Position numbers and translations under genes: made by a program
Assembly: GCF_000349565.1 (NCBI RefSeq)
Contig: NZ_KB714628.1
Location: 120,895 to 181,018, forward strand
Reading direction: 5' to 3'
Length of the DNA: 60,124 nt
Origin: Curtobacterium flaccumfaciens UCD-AKU
GTDB taxonomy: Bacteria > Actinomycetota > Actinomycetes > Actinomycetales > Microbacteriaceae
Part shown: one piece after another, positions 1 through 7,448 of the stretch
Layout: every line of letters begins with the position of its first letter
How positions within the stretch are numbered: the stretch's first letter is position 1
Notes under the pieces: generated by a model
The model's input: only the letters and a program-made list of their open reading frames with translations
Told to the model about the DNA's origin: nothing
The model's database searches: none

Positions 1-20
1 CTGGCACCGCGCCTCCCGTC
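1..20. repeat. Half copy of a dispersed GC-rich hairpin repeat
   Basis: Bases 3-20 (GGCACCGCGCCTCCCGTC) match the right arm of the complete hairpin at 40199-40246 apart from one or two changes. They are the reverse complement of the left arm that closes the window at 60107-60124. The other half lies outside the window. Confidence 0.6.
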
Positions 21-224
21 GGTACACGGCCGAGTCACGGGCGAGGCGCAGCCACCGTGCGGACGCACCGTGATCTCGGCTACGAAGTTCCGGTCCTCGT
101 ACTCGAGGTCGTCGTCGGGGGCGTTCATGACCGTCACGGCGATGCCGGTGTCGAGAAGGATGTCGGTGCGGGTTCCCTGCCCTTCGTCGTCCGGGGTGGC
201 TTGGAGCGTTTGGCGCCCCTTCAC
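1..224 (-). CDS. Partial hypothetical protein, cut by the window edge
   Basis: An open frame runs leftwards off the window from a GTG at 224, with no stop in 74 codons. AAAGG lies about 7 bases upstream of the GTG, and third positions are almost all G or C, as in the real genes here. The visible N-terminus (MKGRQTLQATPDDEGQG..., then an acidic DDDLEYED stretch) matches no family I recognise. Oddly, the frame reads into the hairpin repeat arm at 1-20, so its true stop may lie just outside the window or a frame error may hide it. It is transcribed divergently from the amidase. Confidence 0.45.
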   Translation of the reverse strand, partial: MKGRQTLQATPDDEGQGTRTDILLDTGIAVTVMNAPDDDLEYEDRNFVAEITVRPHGGCASPVTRPCTDGRRGA

Positions 225-465
225 GAGGCACCTTTGCGGGACAGGTGTACGGGAACACCCCCGGTCAGGCGGCAGTAGGCAACGGAAGGCGTCGAAGGTG
301 ACAAGTGGGGTGTAGCGGCGATCCACCGGCTATCGGGCAGTCGGGAGCAATCGTCTGTGACTGCTGCGTCGACTGGTGACTTTCGCGACGGAGCTTCGAG
401 CGAAGTCCCTCACGAGCTCGCCTACCGAGCCTGGGGATCCGCCCGACAAGCGTCCTCTCGTGTTT

Positions 466-497
466 TTGGGTGCTAACGTTTTGCTGTTAGCACCCAA
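466..497. promoter_or_regulatory. TetR-type operator upstream of the amidase
   Basis: Perfect 12-base inverted repeat: TTGGGTGCTAAC at 466-477 and GTTAGCACCCAA at 486-497, separated by 8 bases. It ends 30 bases before the amidase start at 528, in the promoter/leader position. The core GCTAAC-N8-GTTAGC recurs with identical spacing at 4721-4740 in front of the divergent amidohydrolase. The likely binder is the TetR protein encoded at 2104-2784 (inference from proximity). Confidence 0.75.
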
Positions 498-527
498 CGG
501 GTGCCCGATGACTCAGTAGGAGCAACC

Positions 528-2024
528 ATGTCCGTCCAGAAGCCCACCTCGGTCCAGATCGCCGACCTCGCAGCGGAGATCGGTTACACCGACATTGCTG
601 CTTCCCCAGAGGAGTACACCGCGATGATCTCCGGCATGGTCGGCGTCCTCGACGTCCTCAACGCCATCCCGGAGCCCGAGGTCCTCGTCAGCCGCGACAC
701 CGTCGACTGCACAGTCCCGACCGCCGACGAGGACCCGCACCACGCATGGGAGGTGCGCACCTCGATCCCGGGCGCCGAATCGGGCCTGCTGGCCGGAGTA
801 CGTCTCGGTGTGAAGGACAGCATCCTGGTCGCCGGCGTCCCCATGCGTAACGGTTCCAAGGAGCTCGAGTCCTTCGTGCCCAACGAGGACGCGACAATCG
901 TGACCCGTGCCCTCGCGGCTGGCGCCGAGGTCATCGGCAAGACCACCAACGAGTACTTCTGCATGTCCGGCGGAAGCCACACCGCCGCGTCCGGCGTCGT
1001 GCACAACCCCCACCGCATGGGCTACTCCTCCGGCGGATCCTCCAGCGGCAGTGCTGTTGCACTCGTCACCGGCGACGCAGACATGACCTTCGGCGCCGAC
1101 CAGGCCGGCTCGATCCGCATGCCCGCCTCCTGGTCCGGCGTCGTGGGCCTCAAGCCCACCTACGGCCTGGTGCCCTACACCGGCATCGGTACCCTCGACG
1201 GCTACTTCGACCACGTCGGCCCGATGACCCGCACCGTCGCTGACAACGCCCGCCTCCTCACCGTCATCGCCGGCTCCGACGGCATCGACTTCCGCCAGAA
1301 GGACATCGTCGGCGGCGACTACCTCAGCCGGATCAACGACGGCGTCAAGGGGCTCAAGATCGGCGTCCTCACCGAAGGATTCGGCACCGAGAACGCCGAG
1401 GCGATGGTCGATAAGACGGTCCGCGACACCGTCGAGGCCCTCCGCCAGCAGGGCGCGATCGTCGAAGAGGTCTCCATCCCGCTGCACTCGCTCGGGGGCG
1501 CCGTGTGGACCGCGATCGCGATCGAGGGCATGGCCGAGACGGTCCTGCGCAACCAGGGCCTCGGCTTCGGGCGCCCCGACTACTACCCGGTCGACATGAT
1601 GCAGCACCTGTTCGACCACAAGAGCGACGCCGACGCGCACCCCGCGAACGTCCGTCTGTTCACTCTCGTCGGTAAGTACGTCGACCAGCAGGCCGGCCGC
1701 CTGCACTACGCCAAGGCCGTCAACCGTGCCCGCACCCTCCGCGCTGCCTACGACGCCGAGCTTGCGCGCTTCGACGTGCTGGTCACCCCGACCACCCCGC
1801 AGACCGCACGCCCGCTCCCCGACCCGAACCACGGCGCTGGCGCAGCGATCGGCGCTTCGATCGAGATGTCGACGAACACGACCCCGTTCAACATCACGCA
1901 CCACCCCGCAATCAGCGTCCCGTGCGGCACCGTCGACGGGCTCCCGGTGGGCATCCAGCTGATCGGCAAGCACTTCGACGAGGCGACCCTGTTCCAGGTC
2001 GGACAGGCGATCGAGAACCTCTAA
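528..2024 (+). CDS. Amidase-signature family amide hydrolase
   Basis: This 498-residue enzyme hydrolyses an amide to acid plus ammonia in the cytoplasm. The amidase-signature Ser-cisSer-Lys machinery is visible: Lys96 in GVKDS, the GGSSSGS loop at about 169-175, and nucleophile Ser195 in DQAGSIRMPAS. The following GVVGLKPTYGLVPYTG segment resembles the Rhodococcus-type enantioselective or nitrile-linked amidases more than GatA. The ATG at 528 is preferred over the GTG at 501 because TAGGAG lies 5 bases before it. The operator at 466-497 sits just upstream and a TetR gene follows, so repression relieved by an amide-type inducer is plausible. The natural substrate cannot be read from the sequence. 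No nitrile hydratase is present. Confidence 0.9.
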   Translation: MSVQKPTSVQIADLAAEIGYTDIAASPEEYTAMISGMVGVLDVLNAIPEPEVLVSRDTVDCTVPTADEDPHHAWEVRTSIPGAESGLLAGVRLGVKDSILVAGVPMRNGSKELESFVPNEDATIVTRALAAGAEVIGKTTNEYFCMSGGSHTAASGVVHNPHRMGYSSGGSSSGSAVALVTGDADMTFGADQAGSIRMPASWSGVVGLKPTYGLVPYTGIGTLDGYFDHVGPMTRTVADNARLLTVIAGSDGIDFRQKDIVGGDYLSRINDGVKGLKIGVLTEGFGTENAEAMVDKTVRDTVEALRQQGAIVEEVSIPLHSLGGAVWTAIAIEGMAETVLRNQGLGFGRPDYYPVDMMQHLFDHKSDADAHPANVRLFTLVGKYVDQQAGRLHYAKAVNRARTLRAAYDAELARFDVLVTPTTPQTARPLPDPNHGAGAAIGASIEMSTNTTPFNITHHPAISVPCGTVDGLPVGIQLIGKHFDEATLFQVGQAIENL

Positions 2025-2033
2025 CACCCCGGC

Positions 2034-2072
2034 GCCGGTGGGATCATGGTGTGCAGCCACGATCCCACCGGC
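2034..2072 (+). terminator. Hairpin between amidase and TetR genes
   Basis: GCCGGTGGGATC at 2034-2045 pairs perfectly with GATCCCACCGGC at 2061-2072 around a 15-base loop, starting 10 bases after the amidase stop. No T-run follows, so termination may be partial or the hairpin may attenuate readthrough into the TetR gene. Confidence 0.55.
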
Positions 2073-2103
2073 TCTGCTGTACCCCCGACACGAAAGGCAC
2101 GCG

Positions 2104-2784
2104 TTGACTCGTTCTGAGGAGATGCGCATCCGCATCCTCGACACCGCGCACGACCTTCTCAACGCTGAGGGCCGCGACGCCGTCACCACGCGCGCGCTCA
2201 CGTCGGCCCTGCACATCCAGGCACCCACGATCTACCGGATCTTCGGCGACAAGCAAGGACTCCTCGACCAGGTCGCCCTCCACGGCTTCTCCGCACACCT
2301 CGCGACCTGGACCGGCTGGACACCCGGCGCTGACCCGATCGACTCGCTCCGTCAAGGGTGGGACATGCACATCGATTGGGGACTGCTCCACCCACAGGTG
2401 TACTCGATCGCCTACGGCGAGCCCCGTACGGGCACCTCGTCCCCAGCTGCCGATGCCATCGACGCGATCCTCCGGACGCAGATCGAGGTCGCCGCGAAGG
2501 ACGGTCTCTTGGCTGTTCCCGTCTCCGACGCCGTCAACATGATCCGCGCGACCGGGGTCGGAGTGGTGTTCACCCTCCTTGCGATGCCTGACGGCTCCCG
2601 CGACATGACCTTGTCCACGCGAGCCCGCGAAGCGACACTGGCCGCGATCCTCGCCGAGCCGGCGAACCGTGACGAGCGAGATGGCGCCGCGATGCAGCTC
2701 AGACACCAGCTCGAGGACACGACCGCTCTGACAGAGAACGAGCGCGCCCTCTTCGGCGACTGGCTCGACCGCCTCGCAAAATAG
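2104..2784 (+). CDS. TetR-family transcriptional repressor
   Basis: About 226 residues. The N-terminal helix-turn-helix is clear: EEMRIRILDTAHDLLNAEG, then TTRALTSALHIQAPTIYRIFGDK at about residues 27-49. A divergent alpha-helical ligand domain of the usual TetR size follows. I chose the TTG at 2104 because GAAAGG lies about 6 bases upstream; a start at GTG 2038 would run through the hairpin. It is co-oriented with the amidase. It is the only regulator near the duplicated GCTAAC-N8-GTTAGC operators, so it probably represses both the amidase and the amidohydrolase/DUF2461 operon. Confidence 0.85.
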   Translation: MTRSEEMRIRILDTAHDLLNAEGRDAVTTRALTSALHIQAPTIYRIFGDKQGLLDQVALHGFSAHLATWTGWTPGADPIDSLRQGWDMHIDWGLLHPQVYSIAYGEPRTGTSSPAADAIDAILRTQIEVAAKDGLLAVPVSDAVNMIRATGVGVVFTLLAMPDGSRDMTLSTRAREATLAAILAEPANRDERDGAAMQLRHQLEDTTALTENERALFGDWLDRLAK

Positions 2785-2834
2785 GCACCAAGCGCACATG
2801 CGCTTGCTGCCTATTCGACGTGGCCGGAGCGTCA

Positions 2835-3452
2835 TCACATGGAGTTAGCCCCGCTGTCCACCCACTTTCGGATCCACCGGATCAGTGGTTCCGTCTCGTC
2901 CCACGTTGCCCCGATCACGTCTCGAGATGCACTCAGCGGCAGTTGCCTCAGAGCGGCGAAGGACTGCAGCCGAAGCAGCTCGATCCGCGGGTGGTCCCGA
3001 GGGAACCCTCTTGGCGCTGTTCGCAGCGACGGGCCCGCGATGGTGTACCCCTTGCCCTCGAGATCGTCGAGGATCTTCTCGAGGGCAGTCGCAGCGTGTG
3101 GTTGCTCATCGATGACGGTGCGCGCGGCGCCCAGTTGTTCTCGGGTCGGGCTGTAGAGCCCCCCGCCAAGCTCGAGCCCCTCATCGGATGCCCGGAGGTA
3201 CATCAAGCCAGCAACCATGGCGGCGGATGTCCGGTAGGGGCTCTTGTCCCGGGCGAAGCGGACGTCGCGATTCTGTCGCAGCACCTTGCCCGGTCCGTAC
3301 TGCTGCTCCGCGTCTCCGAGGAGGAGTTCGATCGGTACGCGGACAACGCGTTCCCACTCATCCCGGTGGGCGTCAAACCACTCCCTGTTGTTGTTCTGTC
3401 GGAGTCCGGCGAAGAAGCCAGCGAGGTCGTCGTCGAAGTACGCTCCGCTCAC
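2835..3452 (-). CDS. DUF2461 domain protein
   Basis: A 205-residue protein of the DUF2461 (TIGR02453) type. FFAGLRQNNNREWFDAHR at the N-terminus and RDVRFARDKSPYRT in the middle are the family hallmarks. The biochemical function is unknown. Its GTG start overlaps the stop of the amidohydrolase gene (ATGTGA context, 4-base GTGA overlap), so the two are translationally coupled and probably share the operator at 4721-4740. Confidence 0.88.
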   Translation of the reverse strand: MSGAYFDDDLAGFFAGLRQNNNREWFDAHRDEWERVVRVPIELLLGDAEQQYGPGKVLRQNRDVRFARDKSPYRTSAAMVAGLMYLRASDEGLELGGGLYSPTREQLGAARTVIDEQPHAATALEKILDDLEGKGYTIAGPSLRTAPRGFPRDHPRIELLRLQSFAALRQLPLSASRDVIGATWDETEPLIRWIRKWVDSGANSM

Positions 3453-4681
3453 ATCTGGACCTTGGAGCCGCGACGCCAGACCGCGGCGACGTTGAGCGTG
3501 TCCGAGATGGTGGACGTCGGGTCGCCGTCGACCAGCAGCAGGTCTGCGCGGAAGCCGCCAGCGATCCGGCCGCGGTCGGTGAGGCCGAAGTGCCGAGCGG
3601 GCACGGACGTAGCGGCGGCCAATGCCTCGACCGGAGTGAGGCCAGCGCGCACGAGCATCTGCAGCTCGTGGTGAACGCTGGCCCCGTGCGCGAGGCCGCC
3701 GAGCGAGGGGTCAGGTGCCGAGGCATCGGTGCCGACGAGGATCGGGACACCGGCATCGTGCAGCGCTCGAACGGTGGCCAGGACGTCGTCGACGCTACCG
3801 GCGGGGTAGTGGTTGAACGAGCTCTGCAGGGTCACGAGCCAGTGGGGGGCGAGCTTGGAGCTGACGCGGGTATCGGTGGCGAACTCGGCGCCGGTGACCC
3901 CGATGATCGAGGAGTTCAAGACGATGCACGGGACGACGAATACCCCGGCGGAGGCGATGAGATCGATGATCTCGGGCGTGGGGGCCTGGTCGACGAACAG
4001 GTGCGCGAGACCGTCGATCCCCGCCTCGAGTGCCATGCGGGTTGCGCCGACCGTGAGCGTGTGGGCCAACGTCATCATGCCGAGGCGCTGTGCTTCGGCG
4101 ACGCCAGCGTTCAACGTGGCCTGGTCGAGCATCGGCAGCCCGGGAGCGTTCGCGGCGGACCCGTCCTCGATCAGGAACTTGATGTAGTCGGACCCGGCCG
4201 CGATCAGCTCCGGGATGAACGAGACCGCTTCTTCGGGGGTGGTCGAGAGGGGCATCACGATCTCGCCGAAGCCGGGTTCACCCTCGCCGGGGAAGGCGCC
4301 CTCCGGGATGATCTCGAACGGGTGTCCGCCGGGAGGGGTGAGCCCGAAGCCGGAGGACCGAACGTCCGCGACGTCGTCGTTGGTCTCGATGTCGACTCGC
4401 TTGGGGGCCGTGAGGACCCCGCCCATCTCAAGCTCGGTGGTGACACCGAACTGCAGTGCGAGGCGAAGCGCGTCGAGGGAGGAATGCGTGTGAGAGTCGA
4501 TGAGGCCCGGCAGCAGGGTCTTACCGTTCCCGTCGATCGCATCGCCGGTCGCCGTGCGCGCCTCGTCGGTCGAGGAGGCGCGAACCGAGACGATGACCGT
4601 CCCCTCGATCGTAACCGTCTGGTTCTCAAGGGTGCGTTTGCCGTCGAAGACGCGAACGTTCGAGATGGTCGTGGGGGTCAT
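3449..4681 (-). CDS. Metal-dependent amidohydrolase (imidazolonepropionase-like)
   Basis: A 410-residue amidohydrolase-superfamily enzyme. A small N-terminal beta domain (ISNVRVFDGKRTL) leads into LLPGLIDSHTHSSLDAL with metal ligands His64 and His66. Further metal-ligand candidates are the His in MTLAHTLTVG, the His in IDGLAHLF and the Asp in VGTDASAPD near the C-terminus. The C-terminal GRIAGGFRADLLLVDGDP is typical of imidazolonepropionase/prolidase-like members. ATG 4681 has AAAGGA about 8 bases upstream and is better than the upstream 4711 start, which would overlap the operator region. Transcription diverges from the upstream genes under the 4721-4740 operator. The substrate is unknown; a cyclic amide or a peptide derivative processed together with the amidase is a reasonable guess. 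Confidence 0.88.
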   Translation of the reverse strand: MTPTTISNVRVFDGKRTLENQTVTIEGTVIVSVRASSTDEARTATGDAIDGNGKTLLPGLIDSHTHSSLDALRLALQFGVTTELEMGGVLTAPKRVDIETNDDVADVRSSGFGLTPPGGHPFEIIPEGAFPGEGEPGFGEIVMPLSTTPEEAVSFIPELIAAGSDYIKFLIEDGSAANAPGLPMLDQATLNAGVAEAQRLGMMTLAHTLTVGATRMALEAGIDGLAHLFVDQAPTPEIIDLIASAGVFVVPCIVLNSSIIGVTGAEFATDTRVSSKLAPHWLVTLQSSFNHYPAGSVDDVLATVRALHDAGVPILVGTDASAPDPSLGGLAHGASVHHELQMLVRAGLTPVEALAAATSVPARHFGLTDRGRIAGGFRADLLLVDGDPTSTISDTLNVAAVWRRGSKVQM

Positions 4682-4720
4682 GGCAGTCCTTTTGTAGCGA
4701 GTCGCGACCACCGTTTGATC

Positions 4721-4740
4721 GCTAACAACTTTATGTTAGC
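4721..4740. promoter_or_regulatory. Second TetR-type operator, upstream of the amidohydrolase
   Basis: GCTAACA at 4721-4727 and TGTTAGC at 4734-4740 form an inverted repeat whose core, GCTAAC-N8-GTTAGC, is identical in sequence and spacing to the operator at 466-497. It lies 40 bases upstream of the amidohydrolase ATG. Confidence 0.7.
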
Positions 4741-4925
4741 AGCACAGGGAGGAGGTGTACGGTTCGCCATCAGCCGACGACCGATCGGCAACCGGACACG
4801 TGCGGCCGTTTCTGGAGCCCGCCAGGATCCAGGGATCTCGGTGTCTCAATAGACCCGCCCGGCGATGTGCCCGGTGATGGTTCCCTTAGTGAGACACGGG
4901 GGCTGCTGGTGGCACGCACCCCTGG

Positions 4926-5957
4926 TCAGGACTCGAGGGTGTTGGTCTCCGTCGCCAGTGCGGCTGCGAGGTCGGCTTCCGAGGGCAGGGCAGCGCGGAC
5001 CGCGGGCGGGAGGAGGTCGTAGCTGGCGACACCGATCGGGGCCTGCTGTCCCGCGAGGGAGTATCGGACGACGGCGTCGTTCTTGTCGGCGACCAGCAGC
5101 AGGCCGACCGTGTCGGCGTGCTGGGGTCTGCGGAGCTTGTCGTCGACGAGTGCGACGTAGAAGCCGAGCTGGCCGAGGTACTCGGGCTTGAACTTCCCGG
5201 TCTTGAGCTCGATCACCACGTACCGGAGCTGCTCGACGTGGAAGAACAGCAGGTCGACGTAGAAGTCGTCCCCGTCAACGTCGAAGTGCACCTGCCGGCC
5301 GACGAATGCGAACCCTTCGCCGAGCTCGCGGAGGGTATCGATGATCCTGTCGACGAGTGCCTGCTCGAGGTGGCGTTCCTTCGCGTCACCGTCGAGGGCG
5401 AGGAAGTCCAGCACGTACGGGTCCTTCGTGATCTGCTGCGCCAGATCCGAGTCCCCCGGCGGGAGGATCTCGGCGAAGTTCGTCGGCGCCGCCTGGAGCC
5501 GGGTGTGTGCCTCGGACCGGATCTGGTGCTCGAGGACGTTCCGCGACCACCCGTGGGCGGCCGCTTGGCCGGCGTGCCATTCGCGGAGCTCGTGGTCATC
5601 GAGCCGGTCGAGGAGGACAGTGATGTGGCCCCAGGGCAGTTGTGCAACAGCCTGTTGCAGAATCTGCTCGTCCGGCCAGGCCGCTGCGAACGCGCGCATG
5701 TACGCGAGATTCCGCGGGGAGAAGCCCTTCATCTCCGGGAATTCAGCACGCAGATCCGTCGCGAGCCGGCCGATGACGTTGCTCCCCCACCCTTCATCGC
5801 CCTGGCGTTGCAGGATCGTTGCGCCGATCCCCCAGTACAGACGGATGAGTTCTGTGTTCACGCGGCGCTGCGCCGTGAATCGGGCGGCGCGCACTTGCTG
5901 CTTCAGCTCGGCAAGAGCAGCGGCATACCCGGATACGGCTGGCGACGAATCAGACAT
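4926..5957 (-). CDS. YhcG-like PDDEXK nuclease domain protein (DUF1016)
   Basis: 343 residues from ATG 5957 (a GTG lies 3 bases further out). The N-terminal DUF1016_N helical domain has the signature RVNTELIRLYWGIGATI and SPRNLAYMRAFA, followed by LPWGHITVLLDRL. The C-terminal PDDEXK nuclease half shows Asp in DDFYVDLLFFH and the ExK pair in VVIELKTGKF, with the EYLGQLGFYVALVDD segment that follows it in this family. Such proteins (E. coli YhcG, RpnB-like) are often found beside restriction or mobile genes. This copy stands alone, next to Lsr2, in a patch of accessory genes. A role in defence or recombination is inferred. Confidence 0.88.
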   Translation of the reverse strand: MSDSSPAVSGYAAALAELKQQVRAARFTAQRRVNTELIRLYWGIGATILQRQGDEGWGSNVIGRLATDLRAEFPEMKGFSPRNLAYMRAFAAAWPDEQILQQAVAQLPWGHITVLLDRLDDHELREWHAGQAAAHGWSRNVLEHQIRSEAHTRLQAAPTNFAEILPPGDSDLAQQITKDPYVLDFLALDGDAKERHLEQALVDRIIDTLRELGEGFAFVGRQVHFDVDGDDFYVDLLFFHVEQLRYVVIELKTGKFKPEYLGQLGFYVALVDDKLRRPQHADTVGLLLVADKNDAVVRYSLAGQQAPIGVASYDLLPPAVRAALPSEADLAAALATETNTLES

Positions 5958-6065
5958 CACCGCTCGGTCTGCCCGACCAGCCGATCGGAAGAAGAACGAA
6001 CGCAGCGTTCTACGGGATCAGCTATGCAAGCGTGGAGAGGATCCCCGAGCGAAAGGCGACCTCCC

Positions 6066-6410
6066 ATGGCGCAGAAAGTCACCACGCACCTCGTCGACGA
6101 CCTCACCGGCGACACCATCGAAGACGGCAAGGGCCGCACCGTGTCCTTCTCTTTCGATGGCGGCCACTACGAAATCGATCTGACCGACGACAACACCGAC
6201 GCGCTCCGCGAAACGTTCTCCGACTACATCGCCGCAGCACGCAAGGTCACCAGCCGCGCTGGCCGCACCAGCGCCGGCAGCGCGCCGAAGCGTGGCAACT
6301 CGGAAGAGCTCGCGAAGATCCGCGAATGGGCGAACGCGAACGGCCACGAGGTCTCCTCCCGCGGCCGCATCAGCCAGGCCGTCCGCGACGCCTACAACGC
6401 CGCGCACTGA
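6066..6410 (+). CDS. lsr2: Lsr2 nucleoid-associated xenogeneic silencer
   Basis: A 114-residue complete Lsr2. The N-terminal dimerisation strands are MAQKVTTHLVDDLTG and the VSFSFDGGHYEIDLTD segment. The C-terminal domain ends WANANGHEVSSRGRISQAVRDAYNAAH, including the RGR AT-hook-like minor-groove contact and the helix SQAVRDAY. The ATG has GAAAGG about 10 bases upstream. Lsr2 bridges AT-rich foreign DNA. Its position beside accessory genes, and the second truncated copy at 9012-9308, suggest a local duplication. An N-terminally complete reading frame argues that this copy is the functional one. Confidence 0.95.
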   Translation: MAQKVTTHLVDDLTGDTIEDGKGRTVSFSFDGGHYEIDLTDDNTDALRETFSDYIAAARKVTSRAGRTSAGSAPKRGNSEELAKIREWANANGHEVSSRGRISQAVRDAYNAAH

Positions 6411-6433
6411 CGCCACTCTGCCAGCGGTACAGT

Positions 6434-6455
6434 CGGCCACCTCGAGGGGTGGCCG
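6434..6455 (+). terminator. Hairpin after lsr2
   Basis: CGGCCACC at 6434-6441 pairs with GGTGGCCG at 6448-6455 around a 6-base loop, 24 bases after the lsr2 stop and followed by CTGTTCG. From here to 6782 I see no gene. Confidence 0.55.
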
Positions 6456-6782
6456 GCTGTTCGCGTTCGCCCCGACATGACGTTCACAGGTCGGCACGCC
6501 GCACGAATAGTTCACTTTCGTAAAGTGTCCTGTTCATACGCGTCCTTCCTGTCGCGCTTACCCTCCGCGCTCAGACCGAGAGATGGTCTCTTGAAGGAAG
6601 GTGGTCCGGCGACCCTGCAGGCTCAACGGCTACTCCTGAACGTGATCTAAGATTCAGGTTCACCAACTGCCAAATCCCTCCCACTGCCCAGGCGTTGCGG
6701 TTCCGCGCCTTGGCTTGTCAAAACCTCCCACCCATGCTTGTGCGAGGAGCGCTGCGGACGTCAGCCTCCCGGGGAGAAGACT

Positions 6783-7328
6783 ATGAACATCACCAAGAGG
6801 TCGCGCCGGTTGACTTCGCTCGGGGTAGCACTCGGGCTCGCCGTCGCAATCGCGGTTCCCACAATGGCTTCTGCGTCGACTGGACTCGAAGCCACACCAA
6901 CGGTGAGCAACGCACCAAACACCGCCCAGTATGACGCCCAGCTCCAGGCGTTGGCCGGCACGCAGACGGAAGCGGAGATCCACCAGGTCGAGTGGTCTGG
7001 CGGCCAGGTATACCTGCTGGTCGACGGCGCAACGGGCAAGGTCACAGCGGCGTACAAGCCCAATTCACGAGTACACACCGATGCTTTGTCGTTCTCGTCA
7101 CCCGGCTGCACTTCAACCAGCCTCTGCATGACAACAACCTCATCGGTGCCTTATGGCTACACCGGCACCGGGTCGCTGTCCGGCCGCTGGGGCCCATTGA
7201 AGCGCTTCGCGGCGGGCGACCGCGAGGCATACATCAACTACGGGGGACATCAGTACAGCTTTCCGCCGGACGGCTTCATCGTCTTCGGAAGCCACCCGGT
7301 GACCATCACGCGAATTCAACGCCTCTAA
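6783..7328 (+). CDS. Secreted protein of unknown function
   Basis: A 181-residue protein with a clear Sec signal: the basic MNITKRSRRL, a hydrophobic core GVALGLAVAIAVPTMA and an ASA cleavage region at about residues 30-35. The ATG has GGAGAAG a few bases upstream. The mature part contains VYLLVDGATGKVTAAY, which looks like a PepSY-type beta hairpin, then a Ser/Thr/Gly-rich tail with one close Cys pair (PGCTSTSLC). I do not recognise a family. A hairpin terminator follows at 7339-7376, so the sensor kinase gene downstream is a separate unit. The two still sit together between the two Lsr2 copies, so a sensing or secreted-signal link is possible but unproven. Confidence 0.75.
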   Translation: MNITKRSRRLTSLGVALGLAVAIAVPTMASASTGLEATPTVSNAPNTAQYDAQLQALAGTQTEAEIHQVEWSGGQVYLLVDGATGKVTAAYKPNSRVHTDALSFSSPGCTSTSLCMTTTSSVPYGYTGTGSLSGRWGPLKRFAAGDREAYINYGGHQYSFPPDGFIVFGSHPVTITRIQRL

Positions 7329-7338
7329 GTTCTCTTAG

Positions 7339-7376
7339 GATGGGCGCGACACCGGCTGCCCGGTCACGCGCCCATC
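7339..7376 (+). terminator. Intrinsic terminator after the secreted protein
   Basis: GATGGGCGCG at 7339-7348 pairs with CGCGCCCATC at 7367-7376. The loop itself contains ACCGG/CCGGT pairing, and the T-rich TGTTCTGCTT follows. Confidence 0.75.
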
Positions 7377-7448
7377 TGTTCTGCTTGGTGAGACCATGAC
7401 ACGCAATGCACCGCCTCAGCTGGGCGAATCACGATGGAGTAGCGGCCA

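Noticed and set aside
513..2228. A 571-codon minus-strand frame opposite the amidase
   Set aside because: Antisense shadow of a gene with clear catalytic motifs; low-complexity composition.
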